From assembly GCF_019745455.1 (NCBI RefSeq), contig NZ_JAIETD010000024.1:62001-126000 (forward strand): a stretch of 64,000 nucleotides of DNA, written 5' to 3'. A program made the position numbers and the translations under genes. This document shows, piece after piece, positions 36,557 through 46,890 of this stretch. Origin of the DNA: Methylobacterium sp. (lineage in GTDB: Bacteria; Pseudomonadota; Alphaproteobacteria; Rhizobiales; Beijerinckiaceae). The stretch's first letter is position 1, and each line of letters opens with the position of its first letter. The notes under the pieces are model-generated. The model searched no databases. It saw nothing but the letters and a program-made list of their open reading frames with translations, and was not told the DNA's origin.

Positions 36557-37513
36557 ATGGCTCAGCCCAATCCCCTGGCACGTCCGGTCATCCTGGCCGG
36601 TCTCGGCGCAGCCGCACTTGGTCTGACGGCCCTTGCCGTGAGCGCAAGAGCCAGACAGGCGGAGAGGGACAACCCACCGACCGGGCGTCTGATCGACGTC
36701 GACGGCGTGCAGGTCCACTACGCCGAACTTGGTGAGGGGGAGCCGCTGGTGCTGCTGCACGGAAACGGCAGCATGGTCCAGGACTTCATGTCGAGCGGGT
36801 TCGTCAGGCAGGCCGCGAAGCGCTATCGCGTCATCGCCTTCGACCGTCCGGGCTACGGCTACAGCGATCGCCCGCGCAGCACGGTGTGGACCCCTGCGGC
36901 CCAGGCGGAGTTGCTGCGTTCCGCCCTTCAGCAGATAGAGGCGCCCCGAGCCCTCATCCTGGGCCATTCCTGGGGCGCTTCCGTCGCCATCGCGCTGGCG
37001 CTGGCGCATCCGGAGATGGTGCGCGGCCTGATCGTGGAGAGCGGCTATTACTACGCCTCGGTGCGCGGCGACGTCGTCCTGATGTCGGCGCCGGCGGTGC
37101 CGGTACTCGGCGATATCCTTCGCTATACGGTATCTCCACCCCTGGCGCGCCTTCTGTGGCCGAAGATGATCCGCAAGCTGTTCAGTCCCGCACCGGTGCC
37201 GGCGACCTTCGCCGCTGTGCCTCCCGAAATGGCGATCCGGCCCTCGCAGCTGCGGGCCAGCGCTGCGGAATCGGCCCTTATGATCCCCGACGCCGTCGCT
37301 CTGCAGAGCCGCTACGGCGAACTCACGATGCCGGTGGCCATCGTGGCTGGATCGGAGGACAAGATGGTCGATCTCGACCATCAGGCCTTGCGCCTCCACC
37401 GCGCCCTGCCGGGAAGCTTCCTGCATGTCGTGGAGGGCTGCGGGCACATGGTGCATCACACCGCTCCCCACGAGGTCATGGCAGCGGTCGAGGCCGTCGC
37501 CCTCGCGGCGTGA
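36557..37513 (+). CDS. Alpha/beta hydrolase, membrane-anchored
   Basis: 318 aa. A hydrophobic N-terminal helix (VILAGLGAAALGLTALAV, about residues 11-28) could anchor or export it. The catalytic triad is visible: Ser in GHSWGAS, Asp in GSEDKMVD and His in GCGHMVHH. LLHGNGS gives the oxyanion loop. It resembles epoxide hydrolase/haloalkane dehalogenase-like enzymes of unknown substrate. Start ATG chosen over a GTG 10 codons upstream. Confidence 0.8.
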   Translation: MAQPNPLARPVILAGLGAAALGLTALAVSARARQAERDNPPTGRLIDVDGVQVHYAELGEGEPLVLLHGNGSMVQDFMSSGFVRQAAKRYRVIAFDRPGYGYSDRPRSTVWTPAAQAELLRSALQQIEAPRALILGHSWGASVAIALALAHPEMVRGLIVESGYYYASVRGDVVLMSAPAVPVLGDILRYTVSPPLARLLWPKMIRKLFSPAPVPATFAAVPPEMAIRPSQLRASAAESALMIPDAVALQSRYGELTMPVAIVAGSEDKMVDLDHQALRLHRALPGSFLHVVEGCGHMVHHTAPHEVMAAVEAVALAA

Positions 37514-37660
37514 GATCCGGATCCGACGGAGCTCGATCAGCGTGAGAGCACCCGAAGGATTTGTGCAGCCGCCGAACACCACCTCGGCGGTGGACCCTCT
37601 AACGCGCCGGCAACCTTCCTGGCGTGTTTTGCCCTTTTCCACTCTCGATCGCATCATTCG

Positions 37661-37677
37661 TTAACCACCCGCTAACC
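37661..37677. promoter_or_regulatory. CtrA-type box upstream of fliF
   Basis: TTAACCACCCGCTAACC matches the CtrA consensus TTAA-N7-TTAACC with one difference (C for T in the second half). It lies 71 bases upstream of the fliF start, in the 234-bp gap after the hydrolase gene. In Caulobacter the fliF operon is a direct CtrA target with the same gene order. Confidence 0.6.
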
Positions 37678-37747
37678 ACGGCCTGGGCAAATTTTGCCGA
37701 GCGGGGCGGGCCAGCCGCCGCGCTGCGTCGGGTGGGTTGGTCGCGTC

Positions 37748-39355
37748 GTGAAATCCGTCCTTGAAGTGGTGACGAAGCTGGGGCCGGCGCGGCTCGCCGC
37801 CATGGCGGCCGTCACGCTCACCCTGATCGGTTTCTTCGCCTTCGTGATCCTGCGCGTCTCGAAGCCCGATATGGGCGTCCTGTTCGCCGACCTGTCGATG
37901 CAGGATTCGAGCGCCGTCATCCGCGACCTCGATGCCCGCGGCATCAAGTACGAGACCAAGGGCGATGCCGGGCAGACCATCCTCGCCCCACGGGCCGACC
38001 TGCCGCGCCTGCGCATGGACCTCGCCGGCAAGGGCCTGCCGAGCACGGCCGGCGTCGGCTACGAGATCTTCGACAAGGGCGACGCCTTCTCGTCCACGAA
38101 TTTCGTCCAGAATGTGAACCACCTGCGGGCGCTGGAGGGCGAGTTGTCCCGCTCGATCCGTGCCATCGGCCGGGTCCAGGCGGCCCGTGTTCACCTCGTC
38201 ATGCCGGAGCGCCGCCTGTTCGAGCGCGACCGCGAGTCGCCGAGCGCGGCCATCGTCCTCAAGCTGATGGGCGACCTCGACCCGTCCCAGGTGCGGGCGA
38301 TCCGGCATCTCGCGGCTTCCGCCGTCGAAGGGCTGAAGCCGGAGCGCGTATCGATCGTGGATGAGCGTGGCCGCCTGCTCGCGGACGGCGCCCGCGGCGC
38401 GCAGGCGGAAGCCGGTATCGGGCTGGAGGAGAAGCAGACCGGCATCGAGCGGCGCCTGCGGTCCCAGGTCGAGGAGATCGTTGCCGGCATCGTCGGCCAG
38501 GGGCGCGCGCGTATCCAGGTGAGCGCCGAGCTCGACAGCAACCGGATCGAGAGCCGGTCCGAGACCTACGATCCGGAGAGCCGGGTCGTCCGTTCGAGCC
38601 AGACCCGGAGCGAGACCTCGCAAACCAGCGCTGCCGAGGGCGCCACCACCGTCGGTAACGAATTGCCGGGCGCCGACAAGGGCGGCGCCGCGGCGGCCCC
38701 CAAGGACGCCTCCAACAAGAACGAAGAGACGACGAACTACGAGATTTCCCGTGTCACCAAGACCGAGGTGGTCGAGGGCGGCCGGATCAAGCGCCTCTCG
38801 GTCGCGGTGGCGGTGGACGGCGCCTACGTTCCCGGCGCCGACGGAAAACCGACCTACCAGCCTCGGCCCGCCGCCGAGATGGAGCGCATCGCGGCCCTCG
38901 TCCGCACCGCCATCGGATACGACAAGGTCCGGGGCGACCAGGTCGAGGTCGTGAACCTGCGCTTCGCCGAAACGCCGGTGCCGCCGGAATTTACGGAGCC
39001 ATCCCTCGTCCAGTCCCTGCTCGCACCGAGCAAGGAGGAAATCCTGCGCATCGTCGAGCTGACAGTGCTCGCACTCCTGACGATCATCGTCCTTCTCGCC
39101 GTGGTGAAGCCTCTGGTACGCCGCATCCTGACGCCCGAGGTGCCGCAGCCGCAGCTCGTTCTCGCCGGAAGCGGGATGATGAGCTCCGAGGCGGAAGCCC
39201 TGGTCCCGCGCGAGAACAAGACCGCGCAGCTCGTCGACTTCGCGCAGCTCAACGGGAAGATCCAGGCAGAGACCGTGCAGAGGGTCGTCGACATGGTCCG
39301 CGCCAGCCCGACCGAGACGGCCGAGGTCCTGCGCAACTGGATCCAGGACAATTGA
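37748..39355 (+). CDS. fliF: Flagellar MS-ring protein FliF
   Basis: 535 aa from GTG at 37748; a TTG 18 codons upstream is in frame. It has an N-terminal transmembrane helix (about residues 16-38), the ring-building domain (GVLFADLSMQD, GVGYEIFDKGDAF, RVHLVMPERRLF), a variable central part and a second transmembrane helix near 430-455, followed by a FliG-binding tail. It forms the membrane base of the flagellum and opens a five-gene operon (fliF-fliG-fliH/flbE-fliN-flbD). Confidence 0.95.
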   Translation: MKSVLEVVTKLGPARLAAMAAVTLTLIGFFAFVILRVSKPDMGVLFADLSMQDSSAVIRDLDARGIKYETKGDAGQTILAPRADLPRLRMDLAGKGLPSTAGVGYEIFDKGDAFSSTNFVQNVNHLRALEGELSRSIRAIGRVQAARVHLVMPERRLFERDRESPSAAIVLKLMGDLDPSQVRAIRHLAASAVEGLKPERVSIVDERGRLLADGARGAQAEAGIGLEEKQTGIERRLRSQVEEIVAGIVGQGRARIQVSAELDSNRIESRSETYDPESRVVRSSQTRSETSQTSAAEGATTVGNELPGADKGGAAAAPKDASNKNEETTNYEISRVTKTEVVEGGRIKRLSVAVAVDGAYVPGADGKPTYQPRPAAEMERIAALVRTAIGYDKVRGDQVEVVNLRFAETPVPPEFTEPSLVQSLLAPSKEEILRIVELTVLALLTIIVLLAVVKPLVRRILTPEVPQPQLVLAGSGMMSSEAEALVPRENKTAQLVDFAQLNGKIQAETVQRVVDMVRASPTETAEVLRNWIQDN

Positions 39356-39409
39356 GCGGAACCGGCATGATCTCATCCTTCATTTCCGCCGTCGTGAGGA
39401 GCTGACCGC

Positions 39410-40462
39410 ATGGCTTCTGGATCGAACGTCGCCAGGGATCTGAGCTCGCTCGGAGGGGCCGCCTTCGCGGCGATGCCCGGCGCTCAGCGCGCCGCCGCGC
39501 TTCTGCTGTTGCTCGGCGAGACCGAAGGTGCACCGATCTGGCAGCTTCTCGAGGAAGAGGAGGTCAAGAAGGTCTCCCACGCCATGGTGCAGCTCGGCTC
39601 GCTCGAAGCCGAGACCGTCGAGAAGCTCATCGTCGACTTCGTCTCTCGGCTCTCGTCGGGCGGTGGCATCACCTCGAACTTCGAGCGCACCGAGTCGCTC
39701 CTGCTCAAGATCTTCCCCACCGATCAGGTCTCCTCGATCATGGCGGAGATCAAGGGCGCGAGCGGTAAACGCGTCTGGGCGAGCCTTGCGCAGATCGATC
39801 CCGAGATCCTGGCCTCGTTTCTGCGCAACGAGTACCCGCAGACGGTCGCCGTCGTGCTGTCCAAGGTCCGCGCCGAATACGCCGCCAAGGTGCTCACCAT
39901 CCTGCCGGAGGAGTTCGCCATCGACGTGCTGAACCGGATGCTCCGCATGGAGACGGTGCAGAAGGAGGCCCTGCGCCACATCGAGGAGACGCTGCGGGTC
40001 GAGTTCGTCACCACCATCGCGCAAACCACACGTCGCGACGCCCACGAGTTGATGGCGGACGTCTTCAATGCCTTCGATCGCCAGACCGAAGGCCGCTTCC
40101 TTTCCGCCCTCGATCAGGCGAATCGCGGCGCGGCCAAGAAGATCCGCCAGCTCATGTTCACCTTCGAGGACCTGCTCAAGCTCGATCCGGGCAGCGTGCA
40201 GACCATGTTGCGCAAGGTCGACAACGACACCCTCTGCCGCGCCCTCAAGGGTGCCGACGAGCGCGTGCGCGGCTTCTTCCTCGGCAACATGTCGACGCGT
40301 GCAGCAAAGAACATCACCGACGAAATGGGCTCGCTTGGCCCGATCCGCCTCAAGGACGTCGACGAGGCCCAGGCCAAGATGACCGAGCTCGCCAAGGAAC
40401 TCGCCGAGAAGGGCGAGATCATGATCGCCAAGTCGAGCGGTGAAGAGGAGCTGGTCTATTGA
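39410..40462 (+). CDS. fliG: Flagellar motor switch protein FliG
   Basis: 350 aa. The three armadillo-like regions are present: QRAAALLLLLGE near the N-terminus, LRNEYPQTVAVVLSKV in the middle, and the C-terminal stator-binding region with EDLLKLDP and ALKGADERVRGFF, whose charged residues contact MotA. It couples proton flow to rotation. It lies 54 bases after fliF, and its stop overlaps the TTG of the following gene. Confidence 0.96.
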   Translation: MASGSNVARDLSSLGGAAFAAMPGAQRAAALLLLLGETEGAPIWQLLEEEEVKKVSHAMVQLGSLEAETVEKLIVDFVSRLSSGGGITSNFERTESLLLKIFPTDQVSSIMAEIKGASGKRVWASLAQIDPEILASFLRNEYPQTVAVVLSKVRAEYAAKVLTILPEEFAIDVLNRMLRMETVQKEALRHIEETLRVEFVTTIAQTTRRDAHELMADVFNAFDRQTEGRFLSALDQANRGAAKKIRQLMFTFEDLLKLDPGSVQTMLRKVDNDTLCRALKGADERVRGFFLGNMSTRAAKNITDEMGSLGPIRLKDVDEAQAKMTELAKELAEKGEIMIAKSSGEEELVY

Positions 40463-41061
40463 ACGCCCGGCCCTTCCTGTTCGACACCGATTTCCGCCGC
40501 CCGGATGTCGGCGCTGCCGCCGAGAAGGAGGCAGCCGCCGCAGCGGAGGCCGCGTCGCAGGCTCATGCCCGCGGCTTTCAGGAAGGCCGCGCCCAGGCCG
40601 AACATCAGGTCCAGGCCCGACTCGCCGATGCGATTACGCGGCTTGGCCTCGCGGCAGCGGGCCTCCTCGGACAATCCGATGCCCGCGACGCCGAGCGCGA
40701 GGCCGAAGCGATGGCGTTTGCCGTCGCCCTCGCCCGCCGGATCGCCGGCGACGCCCTCGATTCGCGTCCCCTCGATGCCATTGCGGAAGCGGCCCGCGAG
40801 GCGCTGCAGCACCTGCGCGGCGTTCCGCACCTCGTCATGCGCGTCCACGAAAGTCTGCTCGACGATGCCGAAGCGCTGGTGAAGCGCCTCGCGCGCGAGC
40901 GCGGCTTCGAGGGTCGCCTCGTCGTCCTCGGCGAGCCAGACCTCGCCCCAGGCGATGCCCGCATGGAATGGGCGGACGGCGGCGTGGTGCGCGACCGCGC
41001 CCGTATCGAGGCGGCCGTCCTCAACGCCATCGGACACGTCTCCGGTCCTGCTTCCGCCTGA
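40459..41061 (+). CDS. fliH: Flagellar assembly protein FliH/FlbE-like
   Basis: 200 aa, Ala/Glu-rich, with an N-terminal coiled-coil-like stretch (AAAEKEAAAAAEAASQ to QVQARLA, residues about 20-60) and the GFQEGRAQA pattern of FliH/YscL. It would bind the export ATPase FliI. In Caulobacter the gene at this position is flbE. The TTG start overlaps the fliG TGA by three bases. Sequence similarity in this family is weak, so the call rests on position and composition. Confidence 0.75.
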   Translation: MNARPFLFDTDFRRPDVGAAAEKEAAAAAEAASQAHARGFQEGRAQAEHQVQARLADAITRLGLAAAGLLGQSDARDAEREAEAMAFAVALARRIAGDALDSRPLDAIAEAAREALQHLRGVPHLVMRVHESLLDDAEALVKRLARERGFEGRLVVLGEPDLAPGDARMEWADGGVVRDRARIEAAVLNAIGHVSGPASA

Positions 41062-41094
41062 GCCCAGATTTTCCGTTCGTATCCGAGAGCCGCC

Positions 41095-41442
41095 ATGTCA
41101 GCCGACGATTTCAGCCTGCCTCAGCTCAACGGCATCGACGCCTCTTTCGACGGCCTCGGAACCGAGTCGATCCGCGATGCCCCCACGACTCCGAAGAGCG
41201 CGTCGGATCTCGAACAGGTCTTCGATGTCCCGGTGATGGTCTCAGCGGTCCTCGGTTCGTCGCGGATGCCGATCGGCGACCTCCTTCGCCTCCAGGCCGG
41301 AGCAGTGCTCGAACTCGACCGCAAGGTCGGCGAGGCGATCGACATCTACGTGAACAATCGACTCGTCGCCCGCGGCGAGGTCGTGCTGGTCGAGGAACGC
41401 CTCGGCGTGACCATGACCGAGATCATCAAGAGCGACGACTGA
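41095..41442 (+). CDS. fliN: Flagellar motor switch protein FliN
   Basis: 115 aa. A variable N-terminus is followed by the SpoA domain (VPVMVSAVLGSSRMPIGDLLRL, DRKVGEAIDIYVNNRLVARGEV, seen as VMVSAVLGSSRM and NNRLVARGEV). FliN forms the C-ring with FliM and FliG. It lies 33 bases downstream of fliH/flbE. Confidence 0.93.
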   Translation: MSADDFSLPQLNGIDASFDGLGTESIRDAPTTPKSASDLEQVFDVPVMVSAVLGSSRMPIGDLLRLQAGAVLELDRKVGEAIDIYVNNRLVARGEVVLVEERLGVTMTEIIKSDD

Positions 41443-41511
41443 CAGCCGGTGGGCGTCCCGCCCTCGCAGAACGAAACCGGCCGCTGAGGCCCTCGACAAG
41501 GAGTGACCGCC

Positions 41512-42873
<1,362 letters not shown>

Positions 42874-42896
42874 GAGCAAAGTCGACGAGGCGGGTT

Positions 42897-43169
42897 TCAG
42901 CCAGCCTCGCCGTCGCCGGTGTCCTGCGCGGCGAAAGCGCGCTCCAGCTTTTGCATGGAGAGGACGCGGCCGATGTCGAGCTCGACGTCGCGGATGGTCT
43001 CCTCGACGAGATGCTGCTGGAGCGCTGTACGCGGATCGGTCGGAGACTGGCCTTCACGCTCCTGCAACCGCTGGAGCGCCTGCTTGACGACATCGTAGAC
43101 GGCGTTGCGCTCCTCGCGCGTCATCGTAGGGTTCACCGCACGGGAGACGAGGTCGGTAAAATCGGACAT
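42897..43169 (-). CDS. Conserved hypothetical protein, 90 aa
   Basis: Predicted helical and charged (MSDFTDLVSRAVNP, REERNAVYDVVKQAL, RDVELDIGRVLSMQ). No cysteines or membrane segment. It starts 30 bases after the stop of the polysaccharide co-polymerase gene on the same strand, so they may be one transcript, and it converges on flbD. No function recognised. Confidence 0.65.
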   Translation of the reverse strand: MSDFTDLVSRAVNPTMTREERNAVYDVVKQALQRLQEREGQSPTDPRTALQQHLVEETIRDVELDIGRVLSMQKLERAFAAQDTGDGEAG

Positions 43170-43199
43170 GGCCGGGTACTCTGACGCGGATACGACGAT

Positions 43200-44510
43200 C
43201 TAGAGCCGCTGATCGTTGATGCCGCTGATAATCAGAGACACCGAGCTCCAGACCACGAGGAAGCTGAAGAAGGCGACGGCGAGCGCGTACCAGCGTCGCG
43301 GATAGAGCGAAGCGTCCGGAAGCGCCGGCGGCACGAAGGTCGAGAGGAAGATCTGCTGCTTGCCGGCTTCGACCCTGGCTCGGTCGAGGAGGAAGTTCGC
43401 GGATTCGTTCAGCTTCTCGGCGATCGTGCGCTCGACCTGCAGTCCTTCGAATTCGAGCAGCGCCTGGGTCATGTTGGTCACCGAGCCCGGGACGATCCCG
43501 TCCGTGGTGAGCTGGTCCTGGAGCTGTCGGATCTGCTGGTCGACGGCCGCGATGTTGGCCACCAATACCTGGATGCTGCGAGACTTCTCGTCGAGGCTCG
43601 AACCGCGCAGGACCTGCAGGTCCGACTCCGCCTTGAGCTTGTCGCGGCGAAGGCTCATCAGTGTCGTCGATGTCGACTCCGCCGATTTCGCCGGGTCGAT
43701 GATCCCCCAGCGGTTTCGGAATTGCTGCAGGCCGAGATAGGCGTTTCGCAGCCGCTCCTGCGCCTTTGCCGCGTCGACCTCCGATTGCCGCACCATGTCG
43801 GCCTGGGCACGGCGGGAGATCTCGTTGATCAGCTTTTCAGATCGCTCGACGACCTCTTTGGCGATCGTCAGGGCGTCCTCCCGCGTGAAGGCGCGGACGT
43901 TCAACGTGATGATGCCCGAGATCACGTCGATATGGGTGGCAACCTGGTGGTTCCAGTACTTGGTCAGTTCCTCGATCGGCTGAGGGCCCCAATAGCGCGC
44001 CCAAAGATCCACGCTGGGCTTGGCGAACATGGTCGAGACGCCGATCGCCTTCTCGAGCTGCTCGACCATGTTCTGGCTGCCGATGAACTCCTTGATGACG
44101 AAGCTGTCCTGGCTGTTGTGCTTGCGGATCAGGGATGTGAACTCACCGAGCGCGGCATTGCCCATCGGCTCGACATTGCCCCTGATCGCAAAACGCGCCT
44201 CTGCGACGTACTGATCGGATGCAATGAGGAAGAGATAGGCCGCAACGATGGCGGTCGGGAGCAAGACGAACAAGCCGAAGCGTTGCGCCAGAGACTTTGC
44301 GAGGCTGGCGGGCTTTGCGCTGCGCTGAGGCAGGCGTGGGATCTGCGTCCAGTCGAGCCGTTCCCGCGCCTTGCGCAAGAGAGCCGGTAACCGTCGGTTA
44401 TCGGAGGGGTCGGCGATCTCGATGCCATGACGCAGGTCGGGCGTGCCGACGGCATCGAGGTCGATCACCTCGTGCTGTCGCTCCTGCTGCTTGACCTCGT
44501 CCAGGCTCAT
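43200..44510 (-). CDS. Capsule/polysaccharide export inner-membrane protein (KpsE/BexC/CtrB-like)
   Basis: 436 aa. Transmembrane helices lie near residues 85-105 (FGLFVLLPTAIVAAYLFLIA) and 400-420 (WYALAVAFFSFLVVWSSVSL), enclosing a large periplasmic coiled-coil domain (AKAQERLRNAYLGLQ; RRDKLKAESDLQVL). This topology defines polysaccharide co-polymerases of ABC-type capsule export. I choose the ATG giving MSLDEVKQQE; AGGA lies upstream. The usual partners (KpsM, KpsT, KpsD homologues) are not adjacent in this window. Confidence 0.8.
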   Translation of the reverse strand: MSLDEVKQQERQHEVIDLDAVGTPDLRHGIEIADPSDNRRLPALLRKARERLDWTQIPRLPQRSAKPASLAKSLAQRFGLFVLLPTAIVAAYLFLIASDQYVAEARFAIRGNVEPMGNAALGEFTSLIRKHNSQDSFVIKEFIGSQNMVEQLEKAIGVSTMFAKPSVDLWARYWGPQPIEELTKYWNHQVATHIDVISGIITLNVRAFTREDALTIAKEVVERSEKLINEISRRAQADMVRQSEVDAAKAQERLRNAYLGLQQFRNRWGIIDPAKSAESTSTTLMSLRRDKLKAESDLQVLRGSSLDEKSRSIQVLVANIAAVDQQIRQLQDQLTTDGIVPGSVTNMTQALLEFEGLQVERTIAEKLNESANFLLDRARVEAGKQQIFLSTFVPPALPDASLYPRRWYALAVAFFSFLVVWSSVSLIISGINDQRL

Positions 44511-44707
44511 CGATTCGTTTTCCTGGAGCCTCGCGCCACGCGAAGACTTCGTGACAGGGGAAGACCTCGTCACCTGGTTCGGGGGCACCGGTCCGCGCCG
44601 GCACCCCGATAAGGTCGGGGATGCGCCGCCGCCAAGGCGATCCTGATCCCCGTCAGGTCACGTCCTATTCGGCCGTTTTTATGGCGCCTTGATGCGCGGC
44701 CCAGGGG

Positions 44708-44878
44708 TTAGCGGGCTTTCTCGTTGGCAGGCAGGTGCTTGGCATAGGCTTCCCGCTCTTCCCGTTCCTTGATGAGGTCGGCATAGGCCTGCCGCATCTC
44801 TGGCGAGACCGATACGGTTCGCGCCTTCTCCTTCTTGCGCTTGGGCGCCTTCTTGAACTGATTGCTCGTCTCGGTCAT
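44708..44878 (-). CDS. Small basic hypothetical protein
   Basis: 56 aa from the ATG giving [20 protein letters not shown]. It is rich in Lys/Arg and Glu, helical in the second half ([20 protein letters not shown]), and has no cysteine or membrane segment. It might bind nucleic acid. The frame is open upstream but less charged there. It is divergent from leuD. Confidence 0.55.
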   Translation of the reverse strand: MTETSNQFKKAPKRKKEKARTVSVSPEMRQAYADLIKEREEREAYAKHLPANEKAR

Positions 44879-45025
44879 CGCGTACGCCTTCGATCGGTCG
44901 TGGCAGAACATAGCCGCTCGCGGCGACGACGGCGAGACAGCAGCGGCTTCCGGCGCTTCTCCGCCGCTGTTACAAGATCTGCACGATGCGTCACTGTCCG
45001 ATGCGCTCACGAATTGCGGACCACC

Positions 45026-45628
45026 ATGGAAAAATTCACCACCCTCGAGGGCGTCGCCGCGCCCATGCGGATCATCAACGTCGACACCGACCGGATCATC
45101 CCGAAGCAGTACTTGAAGACGATCAAGCGCACGGGTCTGGGCAAAGGCCTGTTTTCGGAGATGCGCTACCGTGACGACGGTTCGGAGAACCCCGACTTCG
45201 TCCTCAACCAGACCGCCTACCGCAACGCCAAGATCCTGGTGGTCGGCGACAATTTCGGCTGCGGCTCGTCACGCGAGCATGCGCCCTGGGCGTTGACCGA
45301 TTTCGGCATCCGCTGCGTCATCTCGACGAGCTTCGCCGACATCTTCTTCAACAACTGCGCCAAGAACGGGATCCTGGCGATCGTGGTTTCGCCTGAGGAC
45401 CTCGAGAAACTGTTCGAGGATGCCGAGCGCGGCGCCAACGCGACGCTGTCCATCGATCTCGAAACTCAGACCATCAAAGGGCCGGACGGCGGAACGCTGC
45501 ATTTCGACATCGATCCGGGACGCAAGGAGAGCCTGCTCAACGGCCTCGACGAGATCGGCCTCACCCTGAAGCGCGCGCCGAAGATCGACGCCTACGAAGA
45601 GAAGCTCGCGGCACGCGGCTGGGCCTGA
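45026..45628 (+). CDS. leuD: 3-isopropylmalate dehydratase small subunit
   Basis: 200 aa swivel-domain subunit of isopropylmalate isomerase in leucine synthesis. Conserved [14 protein letters not shown] near residue 18, [15 protein letters not shown] near 75 and FADIFFNNC are all present. LeuC is not in this window, as is usual in this group. The ATG gives the standard length; earlier codons in frame are not similar. Confidence 0.96.
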   Translation: MEKFTTLEGVAAPMRIINVDTDRIIPKQYLKTIKRTGLGKGLFSEMRYRDDGSENPDFVLNQTAYRNAKILVVGDNFGCGSSREHAPWALTDFGIRCVISTSFADIFFNNCAKNGILAIVVSPEDLEKLFEDAERGANATLSIDLETQTIKGPDGGTLHFDIDPGRKESLLNGLDEIGLTLKRAPKIDAYEEKLAARGWA

Positions 45629-45699
45629 GATTTACGGATCGTTTACCATGGCGGCGGCTTAAAGGTGGGGAATCGCTAAAAGACGGCCTGGAGATCGCC

Positions 45700-46890
45700 A
45701 TGACCTCGCGCGTGACGCTGACCGCCATCCTCTGCCTCACCGGCCTCACCATGGCCGGGGCGGCGCGGGCCGACTTTCAGGACTGTCTCGCTGGCTTGCA
45801 GTCGCAGGCCGCCGCGCAGGGGGTCTCCGCCGCGAGCTTTCGCAAGGCGACGGCGGGAATCGCCTTCGACGACAAGGTCATCGAGCTCTCCCAGGCCCAG
45901 CCCGAATTCAAGACACCGATCTGGGACTACATGGCCGCCCTCGTCGACGAGGAACGGGTCGACGACGGAAAGGCGGCGATGCGCCAGCACGCGCAAGCAC
46001 TCGCAAGTGCAGAAGCTCGCTACGGCGTCGACCGCCACACCATCGCGGCGGTGTGGGGCGTCGAATCGAACTTCGGCAAGAATCTTGGAAAGATGCCGCT
46101 GATCCAGTCGCTCGCCACCCTCGCGTGCTCGGGCAATCGCCGGCGCGACTTCTTCCGCGGCGAGCTGATGGCGACCTTGAAGATCATCGAGCGCGGCGAG
46201 ATCGAGCCGAGCCGGCTGACCGGCTCCTGGGCCGGCGCCTTCGGCCAGACCCAGTTCATGCCGACGACCTACCAGCGCCTTGCAGTCGATCTCGACGGCG
46301 ACGGCCGCCGCGACGTCGTCGATTCGGTGCCCGACGCTGTCGGCTCGACGGCGAACTTCCTTCGCGCCGCGAAATGGTCGAACGGCATGCCTTGGGGTTA
46401 CGAGGTCAAGGTGCCGCGGAGCTTCAACGCGGGCGCCGCCGGCCGCAAGAACAAGCATGCGGTCTCGCACTGGGCCGCCATGGGCGTGACGCGGATAGAC
46501 GGAAGGCCGCTCTCCGGGGACGGCCCGATAGGCATCCTTCTGCCCGCCGGGATCAACGGACCAGCTTTCGCGGTGACCAAGAACTTCGACGCGATCTACT
46601 CCTACAACGCTGCCGAATCCTACGGCCTCGCCATCGCCGTCCTGTCCGACCGACTGAAAGGGCGGCCGGGCATCCAGGCCGGATGGCCGACCGACGATCC
46701 GCCGCTGTCGCGTGCCGAGCGCCGCGACCTCCAGACCCGCCTCACCGCTCGCGGCTACGACGTGGGTGAGCCGGACGGGCGCGTCGGATCGAAGACCCGC
46801 GAGGCGATCAAGGAAGTCGAGCGGAGTCTCGGCATGCCGGCGACGGGACGGCCGGGCGCCAAGGTGCTCGAAGCACTCCGGCGCGGGTGA
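45700..46890 (+). CDS. Lytic murein transglycosylase with peptidoglycan-binding domain
   Basis: 396 aa. A signal peptide (LTAILCLTGLTMAGAARA) precedes an SLT/MltB-type catalytic domain with catalytic Glu in GVESNFGKN near residue 125, and GSWAGAFGQTQFMPTTY. The C-terminal 60 residues (RRDLQTRLTARGYDVGEPDGRVG, seen as LQTRLTARGYD) form a PG_binding_1 domain. It cuts glycan strands in the periplasm. Its stop overlaps the GTG of a broken RidA gene. Confidence 0.92.
   Translation: MTSRVTLTAILCLTGLTMAGAARADFQDCLAGLQSQAAAQGVSAASFRKATAGIAFDDKVIELSQAQPEFKTPIWDYMAALVDEERVDDGKAAMRQHAQALASAEARYGVDRHTIAAVWGVESNFGKNLGKMPLIQSLATLACSGNRRRDFFRGELMATLKIIERGEIEPSRLTGSWAGAFGQTQFMPTTYQRLAVDLDGDGRRDVVDSVPDAVGSTANFLRAAKWSNGMPWGYEVKVPRSFNAGAAGRKNKHAVSHWAAMGVTRIDGRPLSGDGPIGILLPAGINGPAFAVTKNFDAIYSYNAAESYGLAIAVLSDRLKGRPGIQAGWPTDDPPLSRAERRDLQTRLTARGYDVGEPDGRVGSKTREAIKEVERSLGMPATGRPGAKVLEALRRG

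Noticed and set aside
36435..36626. Possible toxin following the Phd-like antitoxin by ATGA overlap
   Set aside because: The 63-residue product has no PIN-domain acidic residues or Doc/RelE motif, and runs into the hydrolase gene in another frame.
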